Part shown: in pieces, positions 13,331-25,647 of the stretch
Position numbering within the stretch: the first letter of the stretch is position 1
Layout: each line of letters opens with the position of its first letter
Source: Mucor racemosus
Taxonomy: Eukaryota > Mucoromycota > Mucoromycetes > Mucorales > Mucoraceae
Length of the DNA stretch: 64,000 nucleotides
Direction: 5' to 3'
Assembly: GCA_027405735.1 (NCBI GenBank)
Contig: JAPEHQ010000006.1
Location: 186,001-250,000 of the forward strand
Translations under genes and position numbers: made by a program
The notes under the pieces: model-generated
Told to the model about the DNA's origin: nothing
Databases searched by the model: none
What the model saw: only the letters and a program-made list of their open reading frames with translations

Positions 13331-13405
13331 AATTAGCATTGGTGTCGAACCGGGTTTTGCCGGCTAAATTTACTAGTACTGTATAGGCTGAGATCGACAG
13401 TATCC
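13326..13405 (-). repeat. Short repeat D, copy 1 (inverted relative to copy 2)
   Basis: The reverse complement contains ACTAGTAAATTTAGCCGGCA, then AAACCCGGTTCGACACCAATG. It matches 25648-25742 on the plus strand, which has ACTAGTAAATTTGGCTGGCA and CTCGACACCAAAATGCTAAT. Both copies sit directly at the right edge of a family A copy. A tRNA was considered for the GGTTCGA string but the arms do not pair. Confidence 0.55.
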
Positions 13406-14619
13406 CTCCTATTGTGAATACAAAAATTAACATTCCATAACAATTTATGTTCCGAATTTTTCATTTTTGTCGGTCGTCCATGTTAGGCCAGTGGTGCACT
13501 TATATATTCGGGTACTAATTCTTCTATTTTCGAATAAATATCAATGGTCTATAGAGAGAGAGGGAAGATGCATTCTCTGTGAAGACTTTGCGTGATTCGA
13601 CTCAATATTGGGCAAAACCGTTGGAAAGCCATTTGAAAGTCTTCTGAAACCTACTTTTACAGCTGTAAAAAACCGACAACAAAAACCCTATCTCGGCAAA
13701 CTTCGACCCTAATAAGTTGCTACAAAAACATAATTATAAAAAAAAGCGGTGGGAAATACAATTATAACTCCTCTAAGTTTATTTAAGGTACTGTATAAAG
13801 TAAAGAAACGATCCATCTACTCGATGGAACATTGTGGTATTTATATTAAATGTCTGATTGAAATTACTAACGCAGTAATTTGATCTTCCTGGTTTTAAAG
13901 CTGATGGGAAAAGCGATCAGCAATTACTAATTCAGGTTATACAATCATCTATGATTGTTGTTTGTAATTTTAAATTGTAGTTACGTTTCTATATTTCATG
14001 ATCTTGGCTCTCAGTTTTCACCCCCAAATTCATGTTATTAATGATTTATCGAGACTTTGTAAATTAAAATCAACGTAAAAAGTACCGTTTATTAGAATGA
14101 ATTAAATATGGGTTTATATAGTTATTGGAATTGTGTGATAAGATCTAATGGACAGGGATCCATTAGATGTGACAATAGATATTATTATTAATGTGTATGG
14201 ATATAACATGTTATGTTTCAGTGGTAATATTGCTATAAGTTATGTTTCATTATTAGTTCCTGGGTGACAGAAACCAGTTACTGGATAGATAAGATCTGCT
14301 AGATTTGTCGGAGATCTTCTATATATCGAATGTTGTAATTCTGATAGATCAATTAATTACTAATTCAACTTGATGTGTGAAAGACTGCCAGTAGTTCACA
14401 TCATCATAAGTTACAATTTTATATGCGATTAGGTGTGCATATGTTACATGCTGACTGCAAAGGACAGCTTCCACGACCTACTGGCTACTGTGTATCGAAA
14501 AAACTATCGCCAAAATACACATATTGCATACTGCTGCAAATTTTCATGGAAAACAATTTAAATACGGTCTCTATGAAATCTGGTCCAAATACGCTGTCCC
14601 TCTACTACTACTGCCAACC
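13406..14619. other. AT-rich intergenic region, no gene seen
   Basis: A short piece near 13690-13725 (CTATCTCGGCAAACTTCGAC) resembles DNA just right of family A copy 2 (25543-25565), so the repeat probably once extended further. Otherwise nothing recognisable. Confidence 0.4.
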
Positions 14620-14960
14620 TGTGCTGCACAAAATGACTTCATTGTGCCCAAGTTGGCTGCACTCTATAGTCTGAGCTGTTGTGTCCACTGAATATGGTTA
14701 AAAAAATAACAAGATACACATGGGCACAACAAAAGAAACTTCACATGAGCACAACAAAAGGCCCGCCGTATGTGCAAAATTAGTGATCCTCTCCGTGTGC
14801 ATGACATTAATCCGACGTGTGCATAATACTAGAACTGCCCATAAGCAATCATTATCCTTATTTGTGCAAAATAATAATAAAACCTGACCATCATGAGCAT
14901 AATGAGCTGATTGTATGGGCACAAATTGGTTTGTACAAGAGCATCGTGCCGTTCTCAAAA
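14620..14960. repeat. Degenerate tandem array of about 25 bp built on ATGNGCA
   Basis: TGGGCACAACAAAAG at 14721 and TGAGCACAACAAAAG at 14746 are followed by TGTGCA at 14771 and 14796, all exactly 25 bp apart. Further related TGNGCA words occur at 14818, 14836, 14863, 14894 and 14916 at looser spacing. It looks like an old minisatellite. Small frames across it do not resemble proteins. Confidence 0.45.
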
Positions 14961-15618
14961 TGTCATTATATTTTTTACTGGAATGGGTTTTTAAATTATA
15001 TTTGCTTTTATTAATATAGATTATAGATAATAATACAATTCGATACGTTGTTGATGTAGAGCAGCAATGCATGCAAGAACCAACATATTTACGATTATCA
15101 TCATTTATAAATATGTTTATAGCTATAATGTTTACAGCGGCAATGGTTTTTGCTCGAGCATAAACTTAAATAACACTGACTGCTTAAATTTATATGCAAA
15201 CCAAATTTAAGGTTATAAATGTTACTTTATCACACATACAATTTAAACAAATTAACCTTCTTTAAACTTATTATTTTAGTTTATTACAATTGTCAGCTGT
15301 AAAAAGATTTGTTTTCAAGCATAGCTACAATCAAAACCGCGGTTATTAGGCAAGGCATCAGATTATCCTATTTTTGTGTCTCTATATCATTTGAAATTTT
15401 ATCACTTTTCTGAAAAATTTTATGGGTTTGTAGCCAGTTCTAGCTTTTTATTGAGTAGATATAGATATTATTTCGCTTGATTTTATCTGGTAATCAAGAA
15501 ATACGTCTAACAATACAGTTGTAAATAATGATATTTGATCTTAGAATACGGTTAAATAAAAATATCAGTCTCTAATATAGACTTCTATCTATATTAAAAA
15601 CATTAGTCCTTTATGTCA
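14961..15618. other. AT-rich intergenic region, no gene seen
   Basis: Nothing recognisable on either strand. Confidence 0.5.
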
Positions 15619-16699
15619 GCATGCGTAGTATTTAGATAAAAGAAAAGAATATCAGCTTGATAGTCTGATAATATGCCTTATCAAACGGTGAATATATCCT
15701 TGGAATATGAAAACAAAAAGAGAAAAACGACACACGTAGAAAAGGATTTTCAAGGCTTTACATTATTTAACGCAATTAAAACCCTGCTAAATTGCACATT
15801 TCAGCCAATGTAAAACCAAAATTACAACACATCAACCCATAAACTAAACATAATAGGCAGTATCTGTTACATATTATAGAAACAACATGCATTTTTTACC
15901 AGAAAAACCGGTTGTCATACCATACATTCATTAAAAAATTGCAAAAGCGAGCCCATACAGCAACGCCGTAATTGAGCATAGCAAGATTGAATGGCTACGT
16001 CTCTTATACTATGGGATATATCTAAGTTTCAAATAAAAACGTGTTTTTTTTTAAACTTTTCTTATATTTAACCATGTATGGTCTGAAAATTCAGACTTTG
16101 TAACTGACATTTTCGTGGACTCATTTCATCCTTACCAACACTCATGATTTTGATCAAAAAATAGAAAAATGAAATTTTGATACCAAAATCAACGTTTAAA
16201 TATACTACATTGTGAGAGAAAATTGTAGCCATAACTAATACACATTTAATAAAAACTTAATATTAAATGTCAAGTAATGAAATTTTGTACTTTTGGCCCG
16301 AAAACGGTTTTTTGGTTAAAGGATTTTCATGTAATATTTTGAAATAAAAATGATTGTTATTTTTTATTGAGTAAATAGAGCACTAAATTCAGTACATGTG
16401 TATATTTTTTGTTTTTATAATTGGTAGTATAATTAGCCCTAGATTTGCAAAATCGGAAAAAAAAATTTAAAAAATGTCAAAATTGATTATCTGGACAAGA
16501 ATAATTTTCTAAATTAATATTCCGCTTATAAGCTTTGTAAGTCTTAAAAATAAGAGATTGTATAATACTTGAGAACCTTTTCAAGAACTTACGATGCTGT
16601 ACCCACTTGATTCAAGCTTATTACTGTAAATATTTATACATGTTAATATTGTGTGGTAGTTTATTTGATGATAATATAGTCTTACTTTATAATTATGGG
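15619..16699 (+). repeat. Dispersed repeat family B, copy 1
   Basis: About 1.08 kb that matches 40346-41408 base for base over long runs with few small indels. It starts near ATGCGTA and AGATAAAAGAAAAGAATA and ends GTCTTACTTTATAATTAT. No coding potential, no clear terminal inverted repeats and no LTR-like TG...CA ends were seen. The two copies are far more alike than the family A copies, so they are younger. Confidence 0.8.
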
Positions 16700-17997
16700 T
16701 AAATTTGAACAACAAATCACTTAACTTCTATTTATTATACTTACTAAAATCAGTAAGCTCACCAGTTCTCGCCGTATATGAATTAAAATAACCTCCCGTT
16801 ACAATGGTAGGTACGTCTAGTGCTGATTTACAGAATCAAAATGTTTCAATATCCTCGAGTTTCTGTGGAGATGGGAAAATGAAAACGCGTATTTATTTAA
16901 ACTATTTTGTATGGGTTGTTTCATAAATTGTTTGAAATTTTTTGCAAAATCAAATAATGGTTTAACATTGAATTTTGAGGTTGCAGTTAATGTGCAGTAA
17001 ATATACAATCAACATATCTTGGTTAATTAGCCAACAGTTATTTTTGAAGGAGTATAGTAAAAGTTTCAAAAAAAAAAAAAAAACTCTCTTCCACTGCTAA
17101 AAAAATTGAAGCAACTTGAGAAATGCCCGCAATCAATAAATATGGACTCAAATGGGTTGAAAGTTTTTAAAGTATACACTACAACAGTTGTAACAATATT
17201 CAGAATTAAAATTTTATCACATACTTTATTGATTCCCTAGTGAAATCGTAGGGATCAAGCGTGCTCTTTTTAGGAGTGGGCATTGTAGCCTAGGAGCAGA
17301 CTATTTCGAATTAGAAATAGCGCTAAATCAGCTAAAACCAATATATATGGCAATGTCAACTATCGCAATTAATAAGTTAATACCCTATTTATGCATATTC
17401 AAAGTCGGAGTGCACTGTGCTCTATATTCCACTATTTTAAAAAAAAATTAAATTTCAAATATTGATTTAAATCACTGAACACAAACCATTACCGGAAACA
17501 ATACCAGAAAATCGTAAGCCATTGTTTTATAAAACGAGTTATTTTGTTATGTTTCTATATCTTATATATTAATAATTAAAGAAATAGTGCACAACGTTAT
17601 CTACTGACTACTCTATATATAATAGGGTTTAGCTGTCAAAGAATATTGAATTTAGATGGAGTAATCAATAAAGTAAGTTATCAATAACGATGCCTATTTC
17701 GAAAATTATTCTTTTGGTATATACGTCCATATATTCTTTATTTTGTATATGCAACGATAAATGCTATTATTTAAACCAAATAGTATAATCACCTATAAAT
17801 GATCAACGACTGCATACACGACTTTTTTCGACGAAGAAGCCTTCGTACAATCAAATTTTGCTGCAACATTTGTTATATCATTCGATTTGTATCTTGATCC
17901 CGTCACTCATATGTATTTCTCAAAATAATCATTATTTATATGAGCATTTTTTCATTACATCTTATAAACAATCTACTTTCCATACTTTTCTTTTGTT
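16700..17997. other. AT-rich intergenic region, no gene seen
   Basis: Contains a poly(A) run near 17070-17084. No gene or RNA was recognised. Confidence 0.5.
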
Positions 17998-18370
17998 CTA
18001 AAATTGAGGCAATAACGAGTAGGCAGCTTCGACAGTTTGCGGAGGACAAAGACGGGCTGCGAACTGCAGGAATCTATATTGATGCACGTGCAGCTTTCGA
18101 AAAGTCGTGAATAAAAGCAACGTGATTTTTAAAAAAGCTTTTATGATGCTGCATTTTTTCGCAAACGTTAGAATGTTGTAACGTCCGTAAGAACGATAAA
18201 ATCTGCTTCTTTTGGTAATCCTGAAAGATGAAACAGTCGGATAATTCAGTAAAGCTGCATGGAAATATGTTTGGAACGTTCGCACTTTTATTAAAATCTT
18301 TTATCTTTAATACAGATTTTGCAATTGAACGATGTAATTCATATTTCTGAACTCTAGGTCGATCTTTCAA
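17998..18370 (-). other. Slightly less AT-rich block with two overlapping open frames, unrecognised
   Basis: Two overlapping minus-strand frames of 95-98 codons occur in a patch with more G and C than its flanks. One begins MKDRPRVQKYELHRSIAK and ends FIHDFSKAARASI; the other ends QTVEAAYSLLPQF. Neither resembles a family I know. It may be a relic exon or chance. Confidence 0.15.
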
Positions 18371-19177
18371 ACAAATTACTTTGTTTTATTGATATATAGT
18401 TTGTACTAATAAAGTCATTTGGATCGTGGATCTCATATCGGGGGATTATAGGCTTGTGTGTAATTGGACAGCTTATTGTAATGTTGTATAGCGTTCATGA
18501 CTTTTATTAATGCCAGGCGTCCAATAGGCAGGAAGAGGAGACGATAAAGTAGATGTATCCATTGATATTAATGTGAAGGATCTATAAGTCATGACCAAAT
18601 CCATTTGAATAGGGTCTATATGTCTGCATGTAATGAAAAGTAGCCATGTATATTAAGTTATTGTATGCTAAGTGTGTAATGGTATCGGTTTGCGTTCTTC
18701 ATATGCTCTTTGAGCTGCCTGATCAATATTCTTCACATAGAAATTCGAATATGAATGAGATTAATTCTATATATAAATTTTATATTGAGATAATGTAATA
18801 AACTCAGATTTAGTTAGTATTCTGTTGGTTTAGATAAAACCTTTATCTAAGGACACTTGGTCAATTAATCGAAAAAGAGCAACTTTATGTAGAATAAATT
18901 GAATAATGTCATTTGATCTAAAAGTGTATAACTTTCATGGTTCCTTAATCTGATTTCTTATTTCGGCAAAAAAAGCTGGCTTTGGTAAGCAAGCACACAT
19001 ACTTTTAGAGAAAGGCACACAAAGTACAGTAGTATCTTTTAGATAGTTTGTATTCTTGTTCCTTTTTCCCTTTTTCTTTTCCTCTTTTTTTTATACTTTT
19101 TTTTTTTTTTTTTTTTTTTTTTCATTTGCAGAATATAATCAAACCATTTTTAAAGAATTTTTTCTCAGTAATATAAT
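18371..19177. other. Intergenic region and CDC42 promoter/5' leader
   Basis: The final 110 bp are strongly pyrimidine-rich (CTTTTTCCCTTTTTCTTTTCC) and end in a T run at 19097-19122. This is typical of the leader upstream of highly expressed genes in such fungi. No other gene was seen. Confidence 0.45.
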
Positions 19178-20071
19178 ATGGTAGTAGCAACAATCAAATG
19201 CGTTGTCGTTGGCGACGGTGCTGTGGGTAAAGTATGTATTTTTTTATTGCAAAAAGTGCAGTAAAAGTATGTGTTTGAAGTTGGTTTCTTCATACATGTA
19301 TCAAAAAGGAAGGAGAAACAAAAATAAAAATGGAGAAGGGAGTTTTTTATCTTTTTGTTTAATTGGTATTGGCATAGGAGTGTATTTTACTAACTGATCC
19401 TGTTGATTTATATAGACTTGTCTTTTGATTTCTTATACCACCAACAAATTTCCTTCAGAATATGTACCAACAGTAAGTAAGCTTACTACTATAAAAGCTG
19501 ATATTGGAAAGCTAATTTTCTGTGTATAAAGGTGTTTGATAATTATGCAGTGACAGTGATGATTGGTAATATAATTTATCTACATAATTTACACATTAAT
19601 TAATCTCACAATAAAAAATAAAATAAAATAGGAGATGAGCCTTATACATTAGGTTTATTTGATACAGCAGGCCAAGAGGATTATGATCGTCTTCGTCCTC
19701 TTTCATACCCACAAACAGATGTATTTCTCGTTTGCTTCTCGGTCACTTCACCGGCATCATTTGAAAACGTAAAGGAAAAATGGTTTCCAGAAGTACACCA
19801 CCATTGCCCTGGAGTACCTTGTTTAATTGTTGGAACACAAAATGATTTAAGAGATGATCCAGCTGTAATTGAAAAATTAGCCAAACAAAAGCAAAGACCT
19901 ATCAGTTTTGATTCAGGGGAGAGATTGGCTAAAGAACTTGGTGCTGTCAAATATGTAGAATGCTCTGCATTAACTCAAAAAGGATTGAAAAATGTCTTTG
20001 ATGAGGCTATTGTTGCTGCATTAGAACCTCCACAGACTAAAAAAGCAAAGAAACCATGTTGCATTTTATAA
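19178..20071 (+). CDS. CDC42: Rho-family GTPase Cdc42
   Basis: A 194-residue molecular switch for cell polarity, actin and hyphal tip growth, acting at the plasma membrane. Four exons (19178-19231, 19416-19472, 19532-19565, 19632-20071) join in frame. The P-loop GDGAVGKT spans the first splice site. Switch I YVPTVFDNY, switch [15 protein letters not shown], the guanine-specificity motif TQND and the SAL motif [10 protein letters not shown] are all intact. The Rho insert helix region ([17 protein letters not shown]) follows. The C-terminus has a lysine patch and CCIL, a CaaX box ending in leucine, so geranylgeranylation is expected. The near identity to Cdc42 ([31 protein letters not shown]) separates it from Rac and Rho1. 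The first intron is the longest (184 bp). Confidence 0.97.
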
Positions 20072-20158
20072 GCTTTTAATGCTTTAATAAAATTTTATAT
20101 AATAGTATAATAATTATTTAATGTTGTTACAAAATATATACGTATAATGTGATTCAGC

Positions 20159-21605
20159 TTATAAAAAGTACTGACTACCAGGGCCTTGTCCAGTAGTGTT
20201 GTTGTTGGTTTCTCCTTGTACATCATTCTCTAGAAAAATGGTATAATCTGTGGAAACAATTGGTCGATTTTCTTCTGGTATCTTTAGGATGGCAGCTTTA
20301 TTGCCACAACGATAACAATAGTTTGGTGCTGACCATAGTGTAACAAGATTTCCTTCTTCAAATGGATAGTTGTATCCTTCATCTACTAATTGATGGCTTC
20401 TAACAATTAAATCTATACCATTATTATGACAAAACTGTATGAAATATCATTATTAAAATAATTCTGATTCAAATTTAAAAGCACAATTCATCTTACTGCT
20501 GTTGTAGGTAATGGTCCAAATAAATATCCTCCTCCTCTAGGACTAATTGCCCATGCATCTACTTGAGTTTCAGGATCTGACCATAGTAAATCTGCACATA
20601 TTTATACTTGCTTAGTCCAAGAATAATTTTATCTTTTTCTATTATAAACCTACCACAATGACCTCCACTTTGTGGTAATTCTTGCATTCGAAATAATGTA
20701 CTATGGAATCATTATTAGTAAATTTACTCGGTTAAAATGCTGGGATATATACCGAATAGAATCAATAGAAGGTAATTCAGGTGATAAGCCGCCATGCACA
20801 CAGAATACAGATCCATCAATAACCTAATTTCATGTATAAGAGTTTAATTCCATGTGTATATGACAGATCAATTATAGAATGAATTTACTGCAGCTAAAGG
20901 CAAATAATCAAACACAGTACAGCACCACTCCCAAACTCTTGAATTTTGATATTTAGCCAAACACTCATCTATAAATTTATAAATTAGCCATTAATTACAT
21001 TATCATAAAAAAAAACAAAAAATCAATTCAACTTGCCATAAAACCCATAAACTCGAGTAACATTGCGGCTTTCGTGATTTCCTCTTGTAAGTGTAATACG
21101 ATCGGGATATCTAATTATTACTCAGTTGGTTAAAATAATCATGCAAAATTTAATGAGATATGGTATACTTTACTTGACTTTGTACAATAATAATAGTGTA
21201 AGTGTTTCTAATGAGTATCTACCTCGATCAACAAAGTCGCCCTATGAATACAAAGTTATAAGATAATTGATCCACATTGTTCATATACGCAAATAAACTA
21301 CCATAAAGATGTACGATGTATTGGGAATATCCCCTCCTACTTCAAATATCTTTACAAGATCATAAAACTGTCCATGTATATCACCACATAATGTTACTGG
21401 TGCGTTTACAGGTACAACTGTAGACTCTTCAGCCAATATTTCCTTCAACTAACAGAAATACAATAAGCGGTTATACAAACTAAGTTAAAAGAGGGAGTTT
21501 TTAAGGAACTTATGAGGATGTTACCTTGTTACATAAATGTCGCATATCATTTTCAGGTAGATACTTGCATTCTTTTATAGATTCTATACAAGCGTCTACG
21601 TTCAT
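20159..21605 (-). CDS. PP2A-like serine/threonine phosphatase catalytic subunit (Ppg1/PP4/PP6 group)
   Basis: A metal-dependent protein phosphatase of about 310 residues in eight or more small exons. It starts [20 protein letters not shown] and keeps all catalytic blocks: [24 protein letters not shown], the SHQL histidine and [11 protein letters not shown]. The tail ends QYFL, the carboxymethylated leucine motif of PP2A-type enzymes. The usual LLRGNHES is here LTRGNHES, and RQITQVYGF is RNVTRVYGF, so it is somewhat divergent. The NKAAIL segment after the CYRCGN block and a longer, asparagine-rich tail favour Ppg1. The N-terminus ([13 protein letters not shown]) looks more like PP6/Sit4. I leave the symbol open. 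The 5' end faces the TRAPP subunit gene about 200 bp away, so they probably share a divergent promoter. Confidence 0.85.
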
Positions 21606-21813
21606 GTTTGAAGAAATTATAATTTTAGTGCTAAAAAAATTGAAGGGAAAAAAGGCGTATAATACAACGGTTAGTGGTGGTATCGTAGGGTTTAAATATT
21701 CTGAAAAACAAGGTAACAAATATAGGCTGACTTTCCCTTATTCGGGTTTCCACATATGAACATCGTTTACGAATTTTCGCTTTTTATCTTTATTTTACTC
21801 GAATAAATACAAC

Positions 21814-22528
21814 GATGAGCAGCGAAATCAACTGTATTGCATTGATTGGAAAGCAAGTAAATATTGATTTCATGTTTATTTGAAGAATAAATTACGCGAG
21901 ATTCAAGTTTTTTAACAGTTTTTTATATTCTTTCTCTCTTTTTGAATAGAATAATCCTTTATTCATTAAAAATTTCAGTACTTCCCACCCTGATTTAAAA
22001 TATCATTATATCGCACACACCTCAATAGATGTTATTGAAGAGCGAGGTATTATAATATTATGCGATCTCCATTGTATATAAGGTATTTATAAAGCAACTT
22101 TAGTGTCAAATGGACCGAAGAATCTCGACTTATATCTTGGATTATTATACGCTATGGAAGATTTAGCAGTGTAAGAAAAACCGGATGAATATTCTGCTTA
22201 ATTTGGTAACCATGGTAACTGAAAATCTTAAATAGATACGGATATATCACCAATACCCGAGTCAAGTTAGTTGTGGTTGTCTCAGTTACAGATGGCATCA
22301 TTCGAGATGCTGATATGAAAGCGGTAAAATTTAATTGCAATTTATAATATCTCATAATTAAGGCTTTTTTTTTCTCGTTAGCTTTTCCGTAAAATACATG
22401 CAGCTTATGTTTCCAATGTATGCAATCCATTTTATAATGTTGATTCACAAAAATCAATCAGTAGCAAAGCATTTTCTCAAGCAATTGAAACTATTGGAAT
22501 CAATGCAAGAACAACATTAGAAATTTAA
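21814..22528 (+). CDS. TCA17: TRAPP complex subunit 2-like protein (TRAPPC2L/Tca17)
   Basis: A small longin/sedlin-fold subunit of the TRAPP vesicle-tethering complex at the Golgi. The first exon reads MSSEINCIALIGKQ, followed by NNPLFIKNFSTSHPDLKYHY, IAHTSIDVIEERA, NLDLYLGLLYAMEDLAVYGY, ITNTRVKLVVVVS and the closing block SISSKAFSQAIETI. Four to five exons join in frame; the stop is TAA at 22526-22528. Length (about 140 residues) matches TRAPPC2L, and the YGYITNTRVKLVVV block separates it from Trs20. The 3' end lies only about 45 bp from the end of the convergent MPC1 gene. Confidence 0.85.
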
Positions 22529-22572
22529 GAATAATATACAAAATAAAATACAATCTTTTTATTAACATTAAT

Positions 22573-23238
22573 TTATTCCTGTTGTTGTTTGACCACCTTT
22601 TCGGCTTCTGCCTTCTCTTTACCACCAAAACTATTACAAAAAAATAAATGGGTTTAGTAAATAAAACCCCGGTATCTTCCCCCACACTACTATTTTTGAC
22701 CCAACAAAGACTTACTTGTTGTATTGAAGGAAACGGTAACCTTGTGTTAATTGAGCAACCTCATTTGTAGCATGACAACCAAACAATAAGTAATTGACAG
22801 GCTTAACAGCTAAAGCAAAACGCATAAAAAGACCGGAATAGATACACAAAGCTACATGACGATAATGTGAATATTGAACCCCTTATTTTAAATATATGCA
22901 AAAAGCGAAATAAAAAGTACATACCCAAAGTCATGTTTCCAGAAATCAAACTAGCATCCTTTTGGGTATCTGCAATGGCAGCAATAGGGATACCCCAATT
23001 AACAACGGGTCCCCAGAAATGCTATTTAAAAATGTTAGCATGTTACATCTACAAACACGTAAAAAAAAAAAAGCTCAATTCTATACATACGGTACTATAA
23101 AGAAAGAAAAGTTAATGTCAAATTGCGTTCCCTTTTCGCATTCAGGTTTGGCTTTTACCTCATCAAATAACTTCTGAATTCTTTAGATGCGATCTTTTGA
23201 ACAAATTTGTTTGCTACAGGTCCAGATGCTTGTGACAT
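22573..23238 (-). CDS. MPC1: Mitochondrial pyruvate carrier subunit 1
   Basis: A 124-residue inner-membrane protein that pairs with MPC2/MPC3 to import pyruvate into mitochondria. Coding exons are 23159-23238, 23091-23094, 22925-23021, 22716-22851 and 22573-22630 (375 nt in total). The product starts [15 protein letters not shown]. It contains [52 protein letters not shown] and [19 protein letters not shown], which are diagnostic MPC1 blocks. The codons for S and T in LMSTHFWGP need a 4-nt exon (TACC on the coding strand). The tail is lysine/glutamate-rich and ends VVKQQQE. Pyruvate decarboxylase at 55.7 kb uses the same substrate, but the genes are far apart. Confidence 0.93.
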
Positions 23239-24239
23239 TTTTGATTATTACTATGGGAAAAAATGGATAAAGAAGGGGAAAATTTCAATTCTTAAATTTT
23301 TTTTCTATTTTGCTATATTTTATTCGCTTAAATTTTGATGACTCGTTTTGATACACTAAAGATGGATGCTTAAAGATTTGATTGTTGTTTTGATTCTTTT
23401 TAGGACTCCGGGTACCTACTGCTTTGCTAGGGCACCAATGAACTCCATCTGATATTGACTTGAGGCATAATGAGATGTTAAAAACTGAAACTAATCAGTA
23501 TTATTATTGGCTTGATTCTTAAATCAAAGGTTAGATATCAACAAAATTTAGAAACCTCATTAAATTTGCCATTGCCTTGTATTTAACGATAACTATACAT
23601 CATTTCAAGTAGTATTAGAAAAGCCAAAAACGATAAGTTTTACCATATATGCAATATTTAATGAAATACATTAATAATAATCACAAACACTTGTGATGGG
23701 TAAAGTTAGTAGCCATACAGACCTTATAATCATTATCGTTGTTTTCCAGGAGTTGTAAAATAGTTGATCTTTTCAATGTAAAGCAGAGTCAATGTGGTCC
23801 TTGCTAAATCGAGAAAAATATCTATTGAATGCAAAGTTAGTAAACAGGTATTGATAATAGTTGATGTTACGCAAACTATTATCAAACCCAATCCGTCTTT
23901 TAGTGATTAAGAAATTGGCACTGATCAGCCGAATATCTCTAATGATAGCGTAATAATGAGGTGGAATTAAAAAACTTTAGCGATTATGGTGATTTATGAC
24001 GAGTGAGATATACTAACATATGTTTGGGATTTTGAAAATCCAAAAATTCATTTATACAGGATTAAACATATAGGCTACGATAAGTTGATTTATGCCAAAA
24101 TGCGCATATCTAATCCACGACTAAAATCGGGAAACATCATTCATTTACAAGACATCCTATACATCAAATCAAGAAAACTTGTATATCAAAAAAAGTTGTT
24201 TTTAAAAGTTTCTATGATCTTCAAAATAGGAGTGAGCCT
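23239..24239. other. Intergenic region, MPC1 promoter side, no other gene seen
   Basis: AT-rich DNA with no recognisable gene. It separates MPC1 from repeat family A copy 2. Confidence 0.5.
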
Positions 24240-25560
24240 CTTTTCTATAATTACCCTCTCATTATAATTTTTTAAAATATATATACCTTAGATACTGCTA
24301 TATAGATGTAAACTGGTTGTACTATTATGTTTCCTATTCCTGAATCTATTTCATATCTCATGAGAGTCTCAAAAAACATGTAGAATTCACTGCTTTTTTC
24401 TCGAAAACTGGGTCTGACTTTTTATGTTTGCTCTACTTTTTTTCCCATTGAATAACACCAAGGAAAAATTATATGCCAATGTACCTGAGATGTTCAATTT
24501 TAATCCAAAAATTAGTATCCAAAAATATCTTATTTTTTGTCGTTGGTATTAATTTTTCAGTGCTAATGTTTCAGATTTTTACGCGTATTTCACGGCTAAA
24601 AATCAAAAACTTTGAAGCTTCGTATCTCCGAAAAAAATTAAGCTATACTAACATTTTTTAAAAATAAATTTTACTTGTTTTGAAGCGCTCTATAACATAT
24701 TCGAGTATAAAAATATTCTGACCACTTTTATTTTTTTATATTTTTTTTACTCTTTTGTAGTAGATTTAAAAATATTTGCTAAATTAAGCAGCATTTTTTT
24801 TTACATTCATGTCATCAACCTCATTGAGCTCTTTCGGGCCCAATTTAGTTTTTTTGAAACATTAATTTTTCGTTAAGATATTCCCAGAAATGTGTCCAAA
24901 GAGATGCTTTCGTTTTTAGCTTCAATTTTTCCCCTGTATACCCTCAGCCCAAATTCTGAATTTTTTAAAAAAAAAAGACAAAAATCTCGTTTTCTCTACG
25001 AAAACTGCAGATAGAAAGTTCAGCAATGGCTCGATCGATAGATATTTTTGTTGTACGTTATTGTAATTACTTATATTAAAAATATGCTTATAAAAAGTAT
25101 TGTGTATCTTCAAAAAACTTCCAAAATTTCAATCGCATTTTACCCAAAATTTAATGTGAAACATTTATTTGATTTTTTTTTTCATTGGATGCAGAATCCA
25201 AAATTACATAGAAACTATTTAAAACACTACTTCAACTTACTTTGAAGTTCATGAGCGTTTAAATGAATTTGTTTTTTAATCATTTTCTGATTGATTTGAC
25301 AACACATCGATTTTGGAACCCAATTATCATAGGTTTAAGCGGTACTCTGCACTGTTATTTTGATTATTTTGGCGAAAAATCAATATTTTTTGCTGAAATA
25401 AAAAATACAGGGTAGCTTTTAACTGTATATATCTTACGAATACAAAAAACTGACACCATAATTTAGCTTCTCAATTCTTTACAATTGATTTTAGGCCAAT
25501 TTTAGTCAATGTTAGATTTTTGACATATCAAGAAAAACGATATCTCGGCGAATTTCGATT
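24240..25560 (+). repeat. Dispersed repeat family A, copy 2
   Basis: Collinear with copies 1 and 3. It has the shared core CTAATGTTTCAGATTTTTAC, the block AATGGCTCGATCGATAGATA (shared with copy 3 at 60363) and the right end GAAATAAAAAATACAGGGTA. Its right flank resembles the fragment at the start of the window. It has no protein-coding capacity that I trust. Confidence 0.75.
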
Positions 25561-25647
25561 CTAATAATTTTCAACTTTTTACGTGGAATTAGGCACACAT
25601 CTTGGATACGATGGTTCCAAAGGGCAATTTCCACAGCCTATTATTTG

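Noticed and set aside
13326..13405. Possible tRNA (GGTTCGACACC on the minus strand)
   Set aside because: The bases around TTCGA do not form a T arm, and no acceptor or anticodon arm pairs.
14698..15072. A 124-codon minus-strand frame
   Set aside because: It crosses the degenerate 25-bp array, whose repetition explains the open frame; no family likeness.
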